The notes below the pieces were generated by a model, which searched no databases, was not told the origin of the DNA, and saw nothing but the letters and a program-made list of their open reading frames with translations. From NCBI RefSeq assembly GCF_024347415.1, contig NZ_AP025476.1, positions 1,984,001 through 2,048,000 on the forward strand: 64,000 bases of DNA, in the 5' to 3' direction. The stretch comes from Vibrio crassostreae (GTDB lineage Bacteria; Pseudomonadota; Gammaproteobacteria; Enterobacterales; Vibrionaceae). Positions 27,259 to 36,295 of the stretch are shown in pieces (position 1 is the first letter of the stretch; every line of letters starts with the position of its first letter). A program made the translations under genes and the position numbers.

Positions 27259-27681
27259 CAGTCTGACTCTCAAGTAATCATACAAGTGATCGAGTTCAAA
27301 TTTGCACCGCCTGGGAGCACCTTTTCATCAACTTAGTGCAGACTCCAGCGCCAGAAACCCACAAAAACCCCGTAAAATAAGAACAAAGTCACTAAAATAC
27401 TGATAACAGACGTTAAAAACGGTTAATCGTTACGGAAAATTTTTATATGAGAACAACGGAAACACCGCGTGATATAGTTTATAAAAATGAATAAACACGA
27501 CACGTTTGTATTACAAATATAGCGAATTTATAGTCAGGTTTTGCTTTGAAAAGTTCCCTTCATTAGACCGCTAATAATGAAAACTTGAAAACCACTAATA
27601 GATACTGACAGTTGGCCATTGAAGTGAAATGCTTTTAACACACCGGTTACACTTTCCCCTGTCCAATAAAAAGGTGTCATT

Positions 27682-28293
27682 ATGAAGAAATACATCCCTA
27701 TATTGATTGCTCTTAGTACGATGTCTTCTATGAGTTATGCAGCTACACCACGCGAAGATGCTGTCGACTATTTACAGATGCGTAAAGGCTTGGCTTATCA
27801 AGTAAACCATTCAAAACCCTTTACTGGTCAGTTTGAAGAGAAGTTCGATAACGGACAAGTCGCGACCCAAGCTCAATTTGCCGACGGCCTAGAACTTGGT
27901 TTAGAAACCAGTTGGTATCCAAATGGCCAAGTCGCTTCTAAAGTGAATTACGTTAAAGGTGAATTACAAGGCAAGGCAGAAACCTGGTATCCCAACGGTC
28001 AGAAGAAAGCCGAGCTCAACTATAAAGACAACGAACTATCGGGTGTTGCCTCTCGATGGTATCCAAATGGCGAGCAAAGCCTAACGGCAGAATACAGTGA
28101 CGGACAAAAAGATGGTCTGGTGACTGATTACTACACTAATGGCAATAAAGCGAGCCAAGCGAAATTCAGTGACGGTGAAATGGCGAACGGGAAACTGACT
28201 CACTGGAACTCTAACGGCGACAAGGTCGAAGAACTGACGTTCAAAAACCAGAAAATTACGTCAAAACAAGTGTGGATGCCGACTCAAAGCTAG
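27682..28293 (+). CDS. Secreted MORN-repeat (YwqK-like) protein
   Basis: This 203-residue protein has a signal peptide (MKKYIPILIALSTMSSMSYA). Six or so repeats of about 23 residues follow, centred on WYPNGQ (for example SWYPNGQVASKVNYVKGE, WYPNGQKKAELNYKDNELSG), as in MORN or toxin-antitoxin YwqK-type beta-hairpin repeats. It is probably periplasmic or surface exposed. The binding partner is unknown. It is divergent from the alginate symporter; a functional link is not shown. Confidence 0.8.
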   Translation: MKKYIPILIALSTMSSMSYAATPREDAVDYLQMRKGLAYQVNHSKPFTGQFEEKFDNGQVATQAQFADGLELGLETSWYPNGQVASKVNYVKGELQGKAETWYPNGQKKAELNYKDNELSGVASRWYPNGEQSLTAEYSDGQKDGLVTDYYTNGNKASQAKFSDGEMANGKLTHWNSNGDKVEELTFKNQKITSKQVWMPTQS

Positions 28294-28468
28294 GTCTGCA
28301 TAATAGCTAGATTCGCATAAAAGCTAGATCGGCTTAGTCGCTAGGTCTTCATAAAAACTAAGCCTACTTTATGTCGCTTATAGAGAGATTCGTAACCTAA
28401 AACATAGCCACAAAAACTCATACTATGGTTCTTAGATAACCTTTCTCTCAAACAAATCGACACTAGAA

Positions 28469-28509
28469 ACGAGCATTCATGTAAACCGACGTGAATGCTC
28501 GTATTTTTT
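28469..28509 (+). terminator. Strong Rho-independent terminator
   Basis: ACGAGCATTCA pairs with TGAATGCTCGT around a short loop and is followed by ATTTTTTT. It lies about 175 bp after the MORN-protein stop, so the transcript has a long 3' region with repeated AGCTAGAT/GCATAAAA motifs. Confidence 0.8.
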
Positions 28510-28680
28510 TGCCCCTAGACAGTGCCTTCCCTCTCCCGCTTGTTGTTTTCCTTTCTCTTCCAGCTGACTTCCAACAATCGCTTAGTGACAAAATAACCTA
28601 TTAGTGACAAAACAATCACCAATAGTCATTGAAATAATAAATATTTAACTTGTTAATAATCATTTTATAAAATACTGTTA

Positions 28681-28697
28681 GCAAACGTTTCCGTTGC
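28681..28697. promoter_or_regulatory. LacI/PurR-type half-palindromic site before the MCP gene
   Basis: GCAAACGTTTCCGTTGC resembles the AAACGTTT core palindrome bound by LacI/GalR-family repressors such as PurR or CytR. It lies about 110 bp upstream of the MCP start. The regulator is unknown. Confidence 0.35.
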
Positions 28698-28803
28698 GAG
28701 TCAGATCTCATTTTTCGTTCTCATAAGCTATTTAACACGCAAATAAGAGAAACACGATTCCAAATACGTTGTTGAGTAATATTGTTTGCTTTGGTACCCG
28801 TCT

Positions 28804-30357
28804 ATGAAAATTAAAACTTCCCTAATTAGCCTTGTTTTTTTATCCATCCTGTCTTTACTGATCGTGGTTTCATGTACAGAACTGGCCAATCTAAAACTGA
28901 TCAAACTTGAGAAAACGCTGATCAAGGTAAAGTCACTCGAAGTCTCTATGCTTCAGCTCAATCGAACAGAATTAGAGCTTCTGATAAGCCACGATAAAAC
29001 GCTCAAGCTAGTGTTTGCTCAAGAGTACTCTCACTTTCAACAACTGATGGGCGGTTTCTCAGTCTTGCTTAAAGAGTCTGATATCGCAGTCCCTGAGTTA
29101 GAGAAGTTGACACTTGAAGTAAAGCAATACAACAAAGACTTCTCGTTAATGGTCGATGCCATCGACCGCAACCCCGCCAAGGTCGCTGAACTGAAATCAG
29201 AAATGAAAATGCTGTTTGAAGATATCATCTCTATATTCATCAACGTTGAAGGCCGATTAGAACAGCAAGTCGAATCGATTCAGCAAACCATTACCACCTT
29301 CATTGTAAGCTCCATTATTACCGTCGCTGCATTATTGATGGCGCTGTCTTTCGGCATCTCATCTCGCGTAGCAAAGAAAATAGCCTCGCTGAACTCAACC
29401 ATGATGCTCGTTGCTCAACAACGCGACTTTACCGTAAGAGCTGAAGACAAGGGATCGGATGAGATTGCCGATATCGCAAAGGCATTTAATACAGTCCTCA
29501 CCGATATTCGTCAGCTTGTCGGCCAAGTTCAGGGCTCTATTCAAGAGCTCGGCAATATTTCGAACCAGCTACAACACGACGGAATGGAAGTTGAAAGCGC
29601 GCTAAACAAGCAGCAGCAACAAACTGAGAACATTGCGACCGCGATAAACCAGATGGGCAGCAATATTCAAAACGTAGCAACCAACAGTGAAAACGCCTCA
29701 TCCAATGCGCAAACCAGTTTCGCTACGGCGAACGAAGGTCTAAATGATGTGGCATTCACCAGAGACACCATCAATACCCTTTCGACTGATCTTGTCAGTG
29801 CCAGTGAAGAAGTGAATCGCCTTTCTGTTCACTCAGAGAAGATTAATACTGTATTAGAAGTGATTAAAGACATCGCAGAACAAACCAACCTACTTGCTCT
29901 TAATGCAGCCATCGAGGCTGCTCGCGCGGGAGAACAAGGCCGTGGCTTTGCGGTGGTCGCTGATGAAGTAAGAACGTTGGCTGGCCGAACACAACTTTCT
30001 ACTGAAGAGATCTCAAAGATAATCCAAGGCGTTCAGGACCAAACACAAACGGTCGTAAATACGATTCAAAGTTGTTGTGAGAAAGGCAACAGCAGCGTCG
30101 ACTCTTGTGAGACTGCGCATTCAAGAATCACTTCTGTTATCGCAGACATGGAAACGATTTTAAACAACAGTTTGGAAGTGGCGAATGCAATGAAAGAACA
30201 AAGCGCTGTTACCTCAGAGATCATTGAAAACGTGGGTGCCATTAAGCAGCTAACATTAGCTAATGTAACGGGAGCGTCGAAAAACGCCGCTTCTGCAACG
30301 TCTGTGGTAGAACAAACCGACTCACTTGAGCGAGCTGTCATCAACCTAAGAGCCTAG
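28804..30357 (+). CDS. Methyl-accepting chemotaxis protein
   Basis: This 517-residue protein has a transmembrane segment at about 5-25 and a compact periplasmic sensor of about 130 residues (four-helix-bundle size). A second transmembrane segment follows at about 160-185, then HAMP ([20 protein letters not shown]), adaptation helices and the highly conserved hairpin tip ([39 protein letters not shown]). The ATG at 28804 is preferred over an upstream TTG because it starts directly before the membrane segment. Lying inside the alginate region, it could sense alginate products, but the ligand is not readable. Confidence 0.9.
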   Translation: MKIKTSLISLVFLSILSLLIVVSCTELANLKLIKLEKTLIKVKSLEVSMLQLNRTELELLISHDKTLKLVFAQEYSHFQQLMGGFSVLLKESDIAVPELEKLTLEVKQYNKDFSLMVDAIDRNPAKVAELKSEMKMLFEDIISIFINVEGRLEQQVESIQQTITTFIVSSIITVAALLMALSFGISSRVAKKIASLNSTMMLVAQQRDFTVRAEDKGSDEIADIAKAFNTVLTDIRQLVGQVQGSIQELGNISNQLQHDGMEVESALNKQQQQTENIATAINQMGSNIQNVATNSENASSNAQTSFATANEGLNDVAFTRDTINTLSTDLVSASEEVNRLSVHSEKINTVLEVIKDIAEQTNLLALNAAIEAARAGEQGRGFAVVADEVRTLAGRTQLSTEEISKIIQGVQDQTQTVVNTIQSCCEKGNSSVDSCETAHSRITSVIADMETILNNSLEVANAMKEQSAVTSEIIENVGAIKQLTLANVTGASKNAASATSVVEQTDSLERAVINLRA

Positions 30358-30426
30358 CTTTTAAACCGCGGTTTACACGCTTATTGAGCCTCAAACGACT
30401 CTTTACTCAAATTCCAGATAAAAAAA

Positions 30427-30455
30427 CGCTCATGTTGCCTGTATCAACATGAGCG
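30427..30455 (-). terminator. Strong hairpin with T-run on the minus strand
   Basis: CGCTCATGTTG and CAACATGAGCG form an 11-bp perfect stem with a 7-nt loop. On the minus strand it is followed by TTTTTT, so it is a better terminator for leftward than for rightward transcription, although only the rightward MCP gene ends here. No leftward gene is known immediately upstream. Confidence 0.65.
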
Positions 30456-31072
30456 CAAGGGCAGATCTTCGACTACCATCTCCTACCTTTCTAAACGAAA
30501 GCAGAAGTTATAATTAGAATAGTTGGGAGCAATAATCAAAATGCTTTCGCAAGCACTTCAACGATTTCTTCTTTGTCGCTGATGAGAACAAAGGGTAACT
30601 ATTCGAACCCTGTTCATTCCTATCAAGTTCGTACTCATATAGCAGGCTATGTCACTGCCTTGCCTACTACATTTCAAACCTTCTCTGATTGAGCTTTAAA
30701 TCACCTCAAGTAAATGCCTCATGCTTTTAAAGCGGTTGGATTTAATCCATTTCGCTTCAAGACCACTCTTACTTATTCGGCTTCACACCGTCTGTTCATA
30801 CAATCAACATAGCAAAGTTATGTGTTGCTACAGAAAGCTAGTAAATAATAATGTATTACAAATAAAAATAATATCTAAAGGTTCAATTCTTTGTTGTAGC
30901 GCACATTTATTGACAAACAAAACTCTTCGAAATCATTATCAACAGCCAAATAAGTCGCTAAAAATCATCAACTTACTAGATCAACTCAACTTTGTAACCC
31001 TTTGTAAATAATGGTTTTATCACTACAACACGATCTAATTCACAGATCATCACGCCTCGGATCGTTACCATA

Positions 31073-31085
31073 TTTGTATTATTTA
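31073..31085 (+). promoter_or_regulatory. Operator-like element before kdgM
   Basis: TTTGTATTATTTA shares the left half (TTGTA-T-TA) with the alginate regulon palindrome. On the opposite strand it is part of TTTAAATAATACA, which also occurs upstream of the leftward GntR gene (37036-37050). Confidence 0.45.
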
Positions 31086-31209
31086 AATGCAAATCTAGAA
31101 TTGAGGAAAACTTAATAACCTCAACCACTGGATGCAATGAAAGCTAGAACTACTCTATTTGGCTTGAGACTTAAGCCATTACTAAACCTATAAATATGGA
31201 ACTAATACC

Positions 31210-31935
31210 ATGAATAAAACTAAAATCGTGATTGCTGTGGCATCTGTATTAACTGCTGGCTCTGTATCAGCGGCGTCTTTCGATGTAAGACACGAATACA
31301 AAAGTCATACAGATCAACACGCTACTCGTGTAAAACTTGGCGATAGCATTGGCAACTTCCTTGTAGATATCGAAGCAAAATTCAAGGGAGAAGACGGTAA
31401 ATTCATGGAAGATCTAAAGAACAATGGTTGGGAACTTGGTCTAAATTACCGCCATGTTCTCAACGATAACTGGACAATGACTTACGGTATGCCAATTGAA
31501 GGCCGTGAATCAGGCGTTACATATAAGCCTCAAGTTCGTGCAACATACAAAGTGGATAGCGTTGATGGTCTAAGCCTAAGTGCTCGTTACCGTTACGATA
31601 TGAGACAAAACACTAGTACTACTGAGTACCAGATCGACGATAATGGTGACATTGTCGGTGTTGAGAAAAACATTGAAAACCAACGTCGCCATCGTCTAAC
31701 GGCAAACGTTAACTACTCAATGGAAAACTGGCGCTTTGGTCTAGAAGGTAACTACTACAAAGCGGATGGATATGACATCTACGACAACGACGATACCAAC
31801 TACGAGTTAAACGCTAGTATTCGTCACATGATGGGTCAGTGGGCACCATATGTAGAGTTTGGTGATGTGAGCACTTCATCGACTAAAGCGACTCGCGAAC
31901 TACGTAGCCGTGTTGGTCTAACTTACAGCTTCTAA
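31210..31935 (+). CDS. kdgM: KdgM-family oligouronate-specific porin
   Basis: This 241-residue outer-membrane protein has a signal peptide (MNKTKIVIAVASVLTAGSVS, cleavage AA-SFDVRHEYK). It forms a 12-stranded barrel with alternating aromatic strands (GWELGLNYRHVLNDNWTMTY, WRFGLEGNYYKADGYDIY) and a terminal strand ending in aromatic Phe (RSRVGLTYSF). The family passes acidic oligosaccharides such as oligogalacturonate and, in alginate-degrading Vibrio, alginate oligomers. Arg-rich strands (KATRELRSRVG) fit anion selection. Its terminator has been split by an insertion sequence. Confidence 0.88.
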   Translation: MNKTKIVIAVASVLTAGSVSAASFDVRHEYKSHTDQHATRVKLGDSIGNFLVDIEAKFKGEDGKFMEDLKNNGWELGLNYRHVLNDNWTMTYGMPIEGRESGVTYKPQVRATYKVDSVDGLSLSARYRYDMRQNTSTTEYQIDDNGDIVGVEKNIENQRRHRLTANVNYSMENWRFGLEGNYYKADGYDIYDNDDTNYELNASIRHMMGQWAPYVEFGDVSTSSTKATRELRSRVGLTYSF

Positions 31936-31993
31936 TCGATAGCTATATGAATAATCTAAGATAATTACTGTCCTAATTTTCTAAGACCTAAAC

Positions 31994-32004
31994 AAAAGCC
32001 AGCT
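31994..32004 (+). terminator. Left half of kdgM terminator, interrupted by IS
   Basis: AAAAGCCAGC is the left arm of a hairpin whose right arm, GCTGGCTTTTT, lies at 33439-33449, on the other side of the inserted element. Removing the element and one target copy gives a 10-bp perfect stem with loop TTAATC and T-runs on both strands, a bidirectional terminator for kdgM and the exonuclease gene. Confidence 0.85.
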
Positions 32005-32038
32005 TAATGAAGTGACCCCGTAAAGTTGGACATTTCTG

Positions 32039-32911
32039 TTAAGCGGCTTTCAAGGCCTGAGTTCGATATTCTATCGGAGTCAGGCCTTTTAGTTTCACTT
32101 TTATACGTTTGGTATTGTAGTACTCGATGTATTCTTTAATTTGCTCTATCAGAGCATCTGCATCTTCAAAGCTTTGGTTGTGATACATCTCTGTTTTGAG
32201 TAAAGCAAAAAAGTTTTCAGCAACCGCATTATCCAAGCAGTTACCTTTTCTCGACATGCTTTGCGTTAACCCACTCTCCGCTACCTTTTTCTGATACTGT
32301 CGATGGCGATATTGCCAACCTTGATCGCTGTGTATAATTGGCTTTGAGTTGGGTTTCAGCTTTGATATAGCCTCCGTCAGCATATCCGTGACAAGCGGCA
32401 AGCAGGCATTTTGGGCCACTCTATAAGCAACCACTTCCTGAGTAAACAAGTCGACAATGGGAGACAAGTATACTTTCTGCTCTTTGACTTTGAACTCCGT
32501 GACATCAGTTACCCACTTTTCGTCGGGTTGAGTCGCACTAAAATCTCTTTCAAGCACGTTGGGAGCTGCTGTTCCAGACTCTCCTCGGTATGAACGATAC
32601 TTTTTAATCCTGACTGTCGATTTAAGGTTCAGCTGAGCCATAAGTCTTTGAACCGTTTTGTGATTAAGCACGACCCCCTGATTTTTTAGTTCCAAGTGAA
32701 TACGGCGGTAGCCGTATCGACCCTTATGTTCATGATAAATTGACTTTATCAACCGCAGCTCACGTTCGTAGCTATTTGGGCGCTTGCTCGTTTGAGCCTG
32801 ATAATAAAAGACACTTTTTGCCAGCTGTAGAGTGTGCAGTAAGTGCTTTAGTGGGTACTTGCCTTTAAGAGTTAGAGCTATGACCGCTTTTTCTTTGTTC
32901 GACGGTTTTTT
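32039..32911 (-). CDS. IS3-family transposase OrfB (DDE integrase), made by -1 frameshift
   Basis: This frame of about 290 residues is in -1 relation to orfA, with no ATG near its beginning, so it is expected as an OrfAB fusion by slippage at A AAA AAC. The HTH_21 region (GRYGYRRIHLELKNQGVVLN) is followed by the rve core with the DDE triad: PDEKWVTDVTEF, IHSDQGWQY and NCLDNAVAENFFALLKTE. The C-terminus ends with the standard YNTKRIKVKLKGLTPIEYR. No stop or frameshift interrupts it. Confidence 0.88.
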   Translation of the reverse strand, partial: KKPSNKEKAVIALTLKGKYPLKHLLHTLQLAKSVFYYQAQTSKRPNSYERELRLIKSIYHEHKGRYGYRRIHLELKNQGVVLNHKTVQRLMAQLNLKSTVRIKKYRSYRGESGTAAPNVLERDFSATQPDEKWVTDVTEFKVKEQKVYLSPIVDLFTQEVVAYRVAQNACLPLVTDMLTEAISKLKPNSKPIIHSDQGWQYRHRQYQKKVAESGLTQSMSRKGNCLDNAVAENFFALLKTEMYHNQSFEDADALIEQIKEYIEYYNTKRIKVKLKGLTPIEYRTQALKAA

Positions 32912-33387
32912 TCCTGCTCCAACTCTTCCAACTTTTTTAGAACGGCATTCTCGGTTCGTAAGTAGACCAACTCCTCTTTTAGCTCCTCAAGCGTCATTTC
33001 ATTATCAGGCTTAGTGGTACGTTGAGGTTGCTGTTTCATTGAGGGTCTTCCTTTCTGGCGCATTTTGAGCCCTTTGATACCCAGCTCATTAAATCGTTTG
33101 AGCCAGACAGAGAGTATCCCAGGGGATGAGAGGTTTAATACAGCGCTAGTGTGCGTGAGAGACCATTCATTCGTCCACATTAAATTCAATGCTTTTCGCT
33201 TTGTCTGAGCAGAGGCAGCATGCTTAGTTGGTAAAAATGAATCAGTACCATGGATGGCAAAGACTTGAGCCCAATACCGTATCTGTCTTGAAGAGATTGA
33301 ATATTGTTTTGCTAAGCAGAGAGATGACGTGCCATCTAAATATTGCTTAGCAATGATACATTTTAGCTCTCGGCTATATTTGGACAT
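32878..33387 (-). CDS. IS3-family transposase OrfA
   Basis: This 169-residue DNA-binding subunit has two helix-turn-helix modules (KQYLDGTSSLCLAKQYSISS then RQIRYWAQVF; TSAVLNLSSPGILSVWLKRF) and a C-terminal leucine-zipper-like coiled coil (LEELKEELVYLRTENAVLKK). It overlaps orfB. The slippery run is just before the orfA stop. Confidence 0.88.
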   Translation of the reverse strand: MSKYSRELKCIIAKQYLDGTSSLCLAKQYSISSRQIRYWAQVFAIHGTDSFLPTKHAASAQTKRKALNLMWTNEWSLTHTSAVLNLSSPGILSVWLKRFNELGIKGLKMRQKGRPSMKQQPQRTTKPDNEMTLEELKEELVYLRTENAVLKKLEELEQEKNRRTKKKRS

Positions 33388-33438
33388 AAAAAGACCCCCA
33401 ATAATTGGTGTCCAACTATTGGGGGTCAGTTCATAATC

Positions 33439-33449
33439 GCTGGCTTTTT
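33439..33449 (-). terminator. Right half of split terminator
   Basis: GCTGGCTTTTT is the right arm of the hairpin interrupted by the IS. Before insertion it also ended the leftward exonuclease operon. Confidence 0.8.
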
Positions 33450-33503
33450 ATCGTTTAAACTCGGCTCATTCAAACAAGAATCGAGTACGTGGGGCTTCTG
33501 CCC

Positions 33504-34220
33504 TTAGTGACTGATCCGATAAAGAAATGAAACGGTCACTTCATCGTTAGGCACGACTCTCTTCTGTTGAGCTAAAAACAACTCTGCGGTCGAGACGGCA
33601 TCGGCTAGTGCATTGTGGCTGTTGTACTCCGGAAGCCCATACCTTGCACGCGTCCCAGCCAGAGTTAAGTCTACCTCTTCATGGTTGCTGATCGCTTTCT
33701 CCATGCTCTTCTCAATACACAGTGTATCCAACCAAAGTAAAGGCAGTTGCCTTAAGCCATAACATCTCAGCAAATATTGGCTAATGAACTTCTCTTCGAC
33801 CACACAAGCGTGTGCAACAATAATCTTGCCTTTCGCTGCTTCGAAGAAAGTGAGCATCGCATCATGAATGGATGCCCCCTCTTCTAACATCTGTGGTGTG
33901 ATGTGGTTAATTACCGCAGTTTCAGCGTTGATCTGAGAATCATTGTTCAGGTAGATATGCTTGGCCGAAGCCAAATCGATTCGTCCTTTCACCACATCGA
34001 CCCATCCCATAGACAAGATAAGATCTTGCTCACTGTCTAAGCCAGTAGTCTCAAGATCCAACACAATATAGTCGCTGTCTTTAGCCAGATCCGTCATTTC
34101 AGGGCAAGGCTGTTCTACCAGATCATGTAACGCTTCTGGCAGCTTAACCGTACCCAGATATTGCTTACGCTTGCGTTTAATTCGCTCAAGCGGATGAAAG
34201 TAGTTCAACAAGGCTTTCAT
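33504..34220 (-). CDS. DnaQ-like DEDDh 3'-5' exonuclease
   Basis: This 238-residue protein has Exo I DLETTG (Asp55, Glu57), the Exo II region (NHITPQMLEEGASIHDAMLT) and Exo III HNALADAVSTAELF (His/Asp), as in DNA polymerase III epsilon-like or RNase T-type exonucleases. The first 45 residues form a basic tail. The start codon overlaps the stop of the DUF294-CBS gene by one base (ATGA), so they form a coupled pair. This pairing is often seen near acetate/acyl-CoA genes; here it stands alone. Confidence 0.88.
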   Translation of the reverse strand: MKALLNYFHPLERIKRKRKQYLGTVKLPEALHDLVEQPCPEMTDLAKDSDYIVLDLETTGLDSEQDLILSMGWVDVVKGRIDLASAKHIYLNNDSQINAETAVINHITPQMLEEGASIHDAMLTFFEAAKGKIIVAHACVVEEKFISQYLLRCYGLRQLPLLWLDTLCIEKSMEKAISNHEEVDLTLAGTRARYGLPEYNSHNALADAVSTAELFLAQQKRVVPNDEVTVSFLYRISH

Positions 34221-36088
34221 TAACGCGCTCCGAAACGAATTTTCGCCGCTTCTTGAAGGTCGGCAATGATTCTAAAGGCGTCTTTCAAGTGCTTACGTTC
34301 AAAGCTACCAAAACTGTCTGGGTTGATGTTGTTGTCTGGCACTTCCCCGTTCTTCAAAGCTTCTAATTGATGGCCGAAACGGAAAGACAGAATGAACTGA
34401 TACGCGCCAAGGATGTTCTTGAACGCATCATCGCTCAGCATGCCTTTTTCATTAGCAGCAGCGAAACGTTCGTCCGTTGCCGACAAATCACACTCCACCG
34501 CCAGACCGTAAATACGCGCTAAATCGATGATCAAATTAATAGCGTACTTCTTCACGTTAAGTGTTTTCTTGTTCTCACCTGACTTCTCAAGTACCAAGCT
34601 ATTGAAGATACCCAAAGGCGGGTTGGTATTCACCGCATCTTTCACTAACGTGCTTAAGAACTCACGATTGCTGCGAATATTATTATGCAGTTCATCACGA
34701 AGAATGCCTTCAAACTCACTGTTGCCGTAAATTGTACGAATCTCTAGGAACACACTGATATTAAGTAAGCGTTCGTACTCTGGGTTTGCCACCCACTTCT
34801 TGTAGTAATGCTTCCATACGCTGAGCGGTTGACACCATTTTGGCGTCGCTGCCATGAATTTACCCGGACAGAGTGGGTAGTCACAGCTCGCTAAGCCGTT
34901 GGTCACCATCATGGCTAAGTGTTTAAAGTAAATACGGTCACTGTCAGTTGCATCGTCAGCTAGTACGATCGCACTGTCTTGATCAGAGAGCATGTGAACT
35001 TCGTTACGAGCATGCGAACCTGCGACAATCCATGAGAAGTCACACGGCGGCGGACCTAACTTATCAATCGCTATCTGAATCAATCGGCGTGTGTAGGCAT
35101 CCATAATCATGGTCATTACCTTGCCGACCGTTTCCGGTGCAACTTTACCTTCCACCAGCGCTTCAAAAATTGCTTGTCGCTCTGAAGTGAAGGAAGACAT
35201 GGTTTTCACGCTGCCCGCGTATTTGATTTTCTCGATTAAGAAGATCGCTTGAACACGGTGGTTTTGAACCAAGTGAGAGGTAGTCAGAAGGCCAACGACT
35301 TTGTTCTCTTTCACTACAGGCAGGTTACGAATGTTGAATTGCATCATGATAGATGCGGCATGCAACACAAGATCGTCCGGTTTCACCGTGAGTGGAGAAT
35401 GCGTCATTACCTCAGAGATTAAATTTTCAGTGCTAACACCGTGCGCAATCACGCGTTTGGTCATATCACGGTCAGTGATCAAACCGACAATGGTTTCACC
35501 TTCATAGATCACCGCACAAGGAGAACGTTGATGAAGCATTTCTACCGCGACCGATTGGATGGTTTGCTCAGACTTAACGATGGCCACCTGCCCGCTTGCC
35601 ACCTCTTCAACCTTACGAATGAACAAGCCCTTCTCTTTATTTGACCACACCACATCAAGCGCCGACTTCAAGCGAACTTGAGCCTGTGATGCAAAGTGTT
35701 CAGCACAGCTTGGAAATGCTTTGAACAACGTTTGAAGTGCCGAGTGTGGAATCACATAAAGTAAGGTGTTTTCGATGGCGACGGCTCGATAGCCTTTCTC
35801 GTCGTTAACTTCAGAATCTAAGAACGTAAAGCCGAACAAATCTTCACTGCCTAAACGCGCACGAAGTACGCCGTCTGATTTTCTTTGCTCCATCGAGCCC
35901 GTTCGAATGATATAGAGCGACTTTTCCTTCCCCGACTCACACAAATCAACCACATCTCCCTTACCAAGATAGGTAATTTGAACATTAGCGGCAAGTTCGC
36001 GCATCGCTTGTTTAGGGATCTTATCGAAAGGGTCTATCTGACCGATAAATTGAAGAATATTTGGCAAAAGGGATTGGGGCATAACCAT
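34220..36088 (-). CDS. cNMP-binding / CBS / DUF294 nucleotidyltransferase-like protein
   Basis: This protein of about 622 residues has a CRP-like sensor domain (15-135), two CBS domains (about 165-285; GLITDRDMTKRVIAHGVSTE, GLLTTSHLVQNH) and a DUF294 nucleotidyltransferase-like domain with GSHARNEVHMLSDQDSAIVL, where Asp-x-Asp binds metal. A helical C-terminal DUF294_C domain completes it. By analogy with GlnD/GlnE-type regulators it may modify or sense a nucleotide pathway, but the target is unknown. The start is ambiguous (GTG 36094, ATG 36088 or ATG 36082). It overlaps the exonuclease gene. Confidence 0.85.
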   Translation of the reverse strand: MVMPQSLLPNILQFIGQIDPFDKIPKQAMRELAANVQITYLGKGDVVDLCESGKEKSLYIIRTGSMEQRKSDGVLRARLGSEDLFGFTFLDSEVNDEKGYRAVAIENTLLYVIPHSALQTLFKAFPSCAEHFASQAQVRLKSALDVVWSNKEKGLFIRKVEEVASGQVAIVKSEQTIQSVAVEMLHQRSPCAVIYEGETIVGLITDRDMTKRVIAHGVSTENLISEVMTHSPLTVKPDDLVLHAASIMMQFNIRNLPVVKENKVVGLLTTSHLVQNHRVQAIFLIEKIKYAGSVKTMSSFTSERQAIFEALVEGKVAPETVGKVMTMIMDAYTRRLIQIAIDKLGPPPCDFSWIVAGSHARNEVHMLSDQDSAIVLADDATDSDRIYFKHLAMMVTNGLASCDYPLCPGKFMAATPKWCQPLSVWKHYYKKWVANPEYERLLNISVFLEIRTIYGNSEFEGILRDELHNNIRSNREFLSTLVKDAVNTNPPLGIFNSLVLEKSGENKKTLNVKKYAINLIIDLARIYGLAVECDLSATDERFAAANEKGMLSDDAFKNILGAYQFILSFRFGHQLEALKNGEVPDNNINPDSFGSFERKHLKDAFRIIADLQEAAKIRFGAR

Positions 36089-36238
36089 ACTCACACCAGT
36101 TTAATTAGTATTATTATATAACCAATAACATCAGTTGCGAATAGATTTTCAGTTTCGGAGTAATAATTACTTAACTATTAGAGATCAATACGTCGTTAAA
36201 GCGATTAGAGCAGTAAAAATATAAGATTGAGATACAAA

Positions 36239-36261
36239 AAAGCACGCTAAATGCGTGCTTT
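36239..36261 (-). terminator. Rho-independent terminator after GntR gene 1
   Basis: AAAGCACGC-TAAAT-GCGTGCTTT is followed on the minus strand by TTTTTGTATC. It lies about 35 bp after the stop. Confidence 0.85.
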
Positions 36262-36295
36262 AAAGTTGAGAAGAGCACTCTATGTGCCCTCTTGA

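Larger units (their letters stand above)
27160..27681. other. Divergent promoter region, symporter 1 / MORN protein
   Basis: This 520-bp gap holds the operator-like and CRP-like elements at its left end and the promoter of the rightward MORN-repeat gene at its right end. No other gene is visible. Confidence 0.45.
28294..28803. other. Intergenic region, MORN gene / MCP gene
   Basis: This gap of about 510 bp contains the strong terminator at 28469-28509, the PurR-like site at 28681-28697 and AT-rich promoter DNA of the MCP gene. No small gene is supported. Confidence 0.45.
30358..31209. other. Intergenic region, MCP / KdgM porin
   Basis: This 850-bp gap holds the minus-strand terminator at 30427-30455 and the kdgM promoter area with an operator-like site at 31073-31085. 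A 96-codon plus-strand frame at 30721-31011 lacks a ribosome binding site and normal composition and is not called. Confidence 0.45.
32008..33433 (-). mobile_element. IS3-family insertion sequence (IS150-like), intact
   Basis: This 1426-bp element is bounded by imperfect terminal inverted repeats (TGAAGTGACCCCGTAAAGTT at the left; TGAACTGACCCCCAATAGTT read inward at the right). It has a 3-bp target duplication TAA (32005-32007 and 33434-33436). It carries orfA and orfB in the -1 relation with slippery heptamer A AAA AAC at 32911-32905 on the minus strand. Both catalytic parts are intact. The insertion lies in the loop of a terminator hairpin. Confidence 0.92.

Noticed and set aside
30721..31011. 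96-codon plus-strand reading frame before kdgM
   Set aside because: Unusual composition (Cys, Leu, Asn rich), no ribosome binding site and overlap with the likely promoter area.
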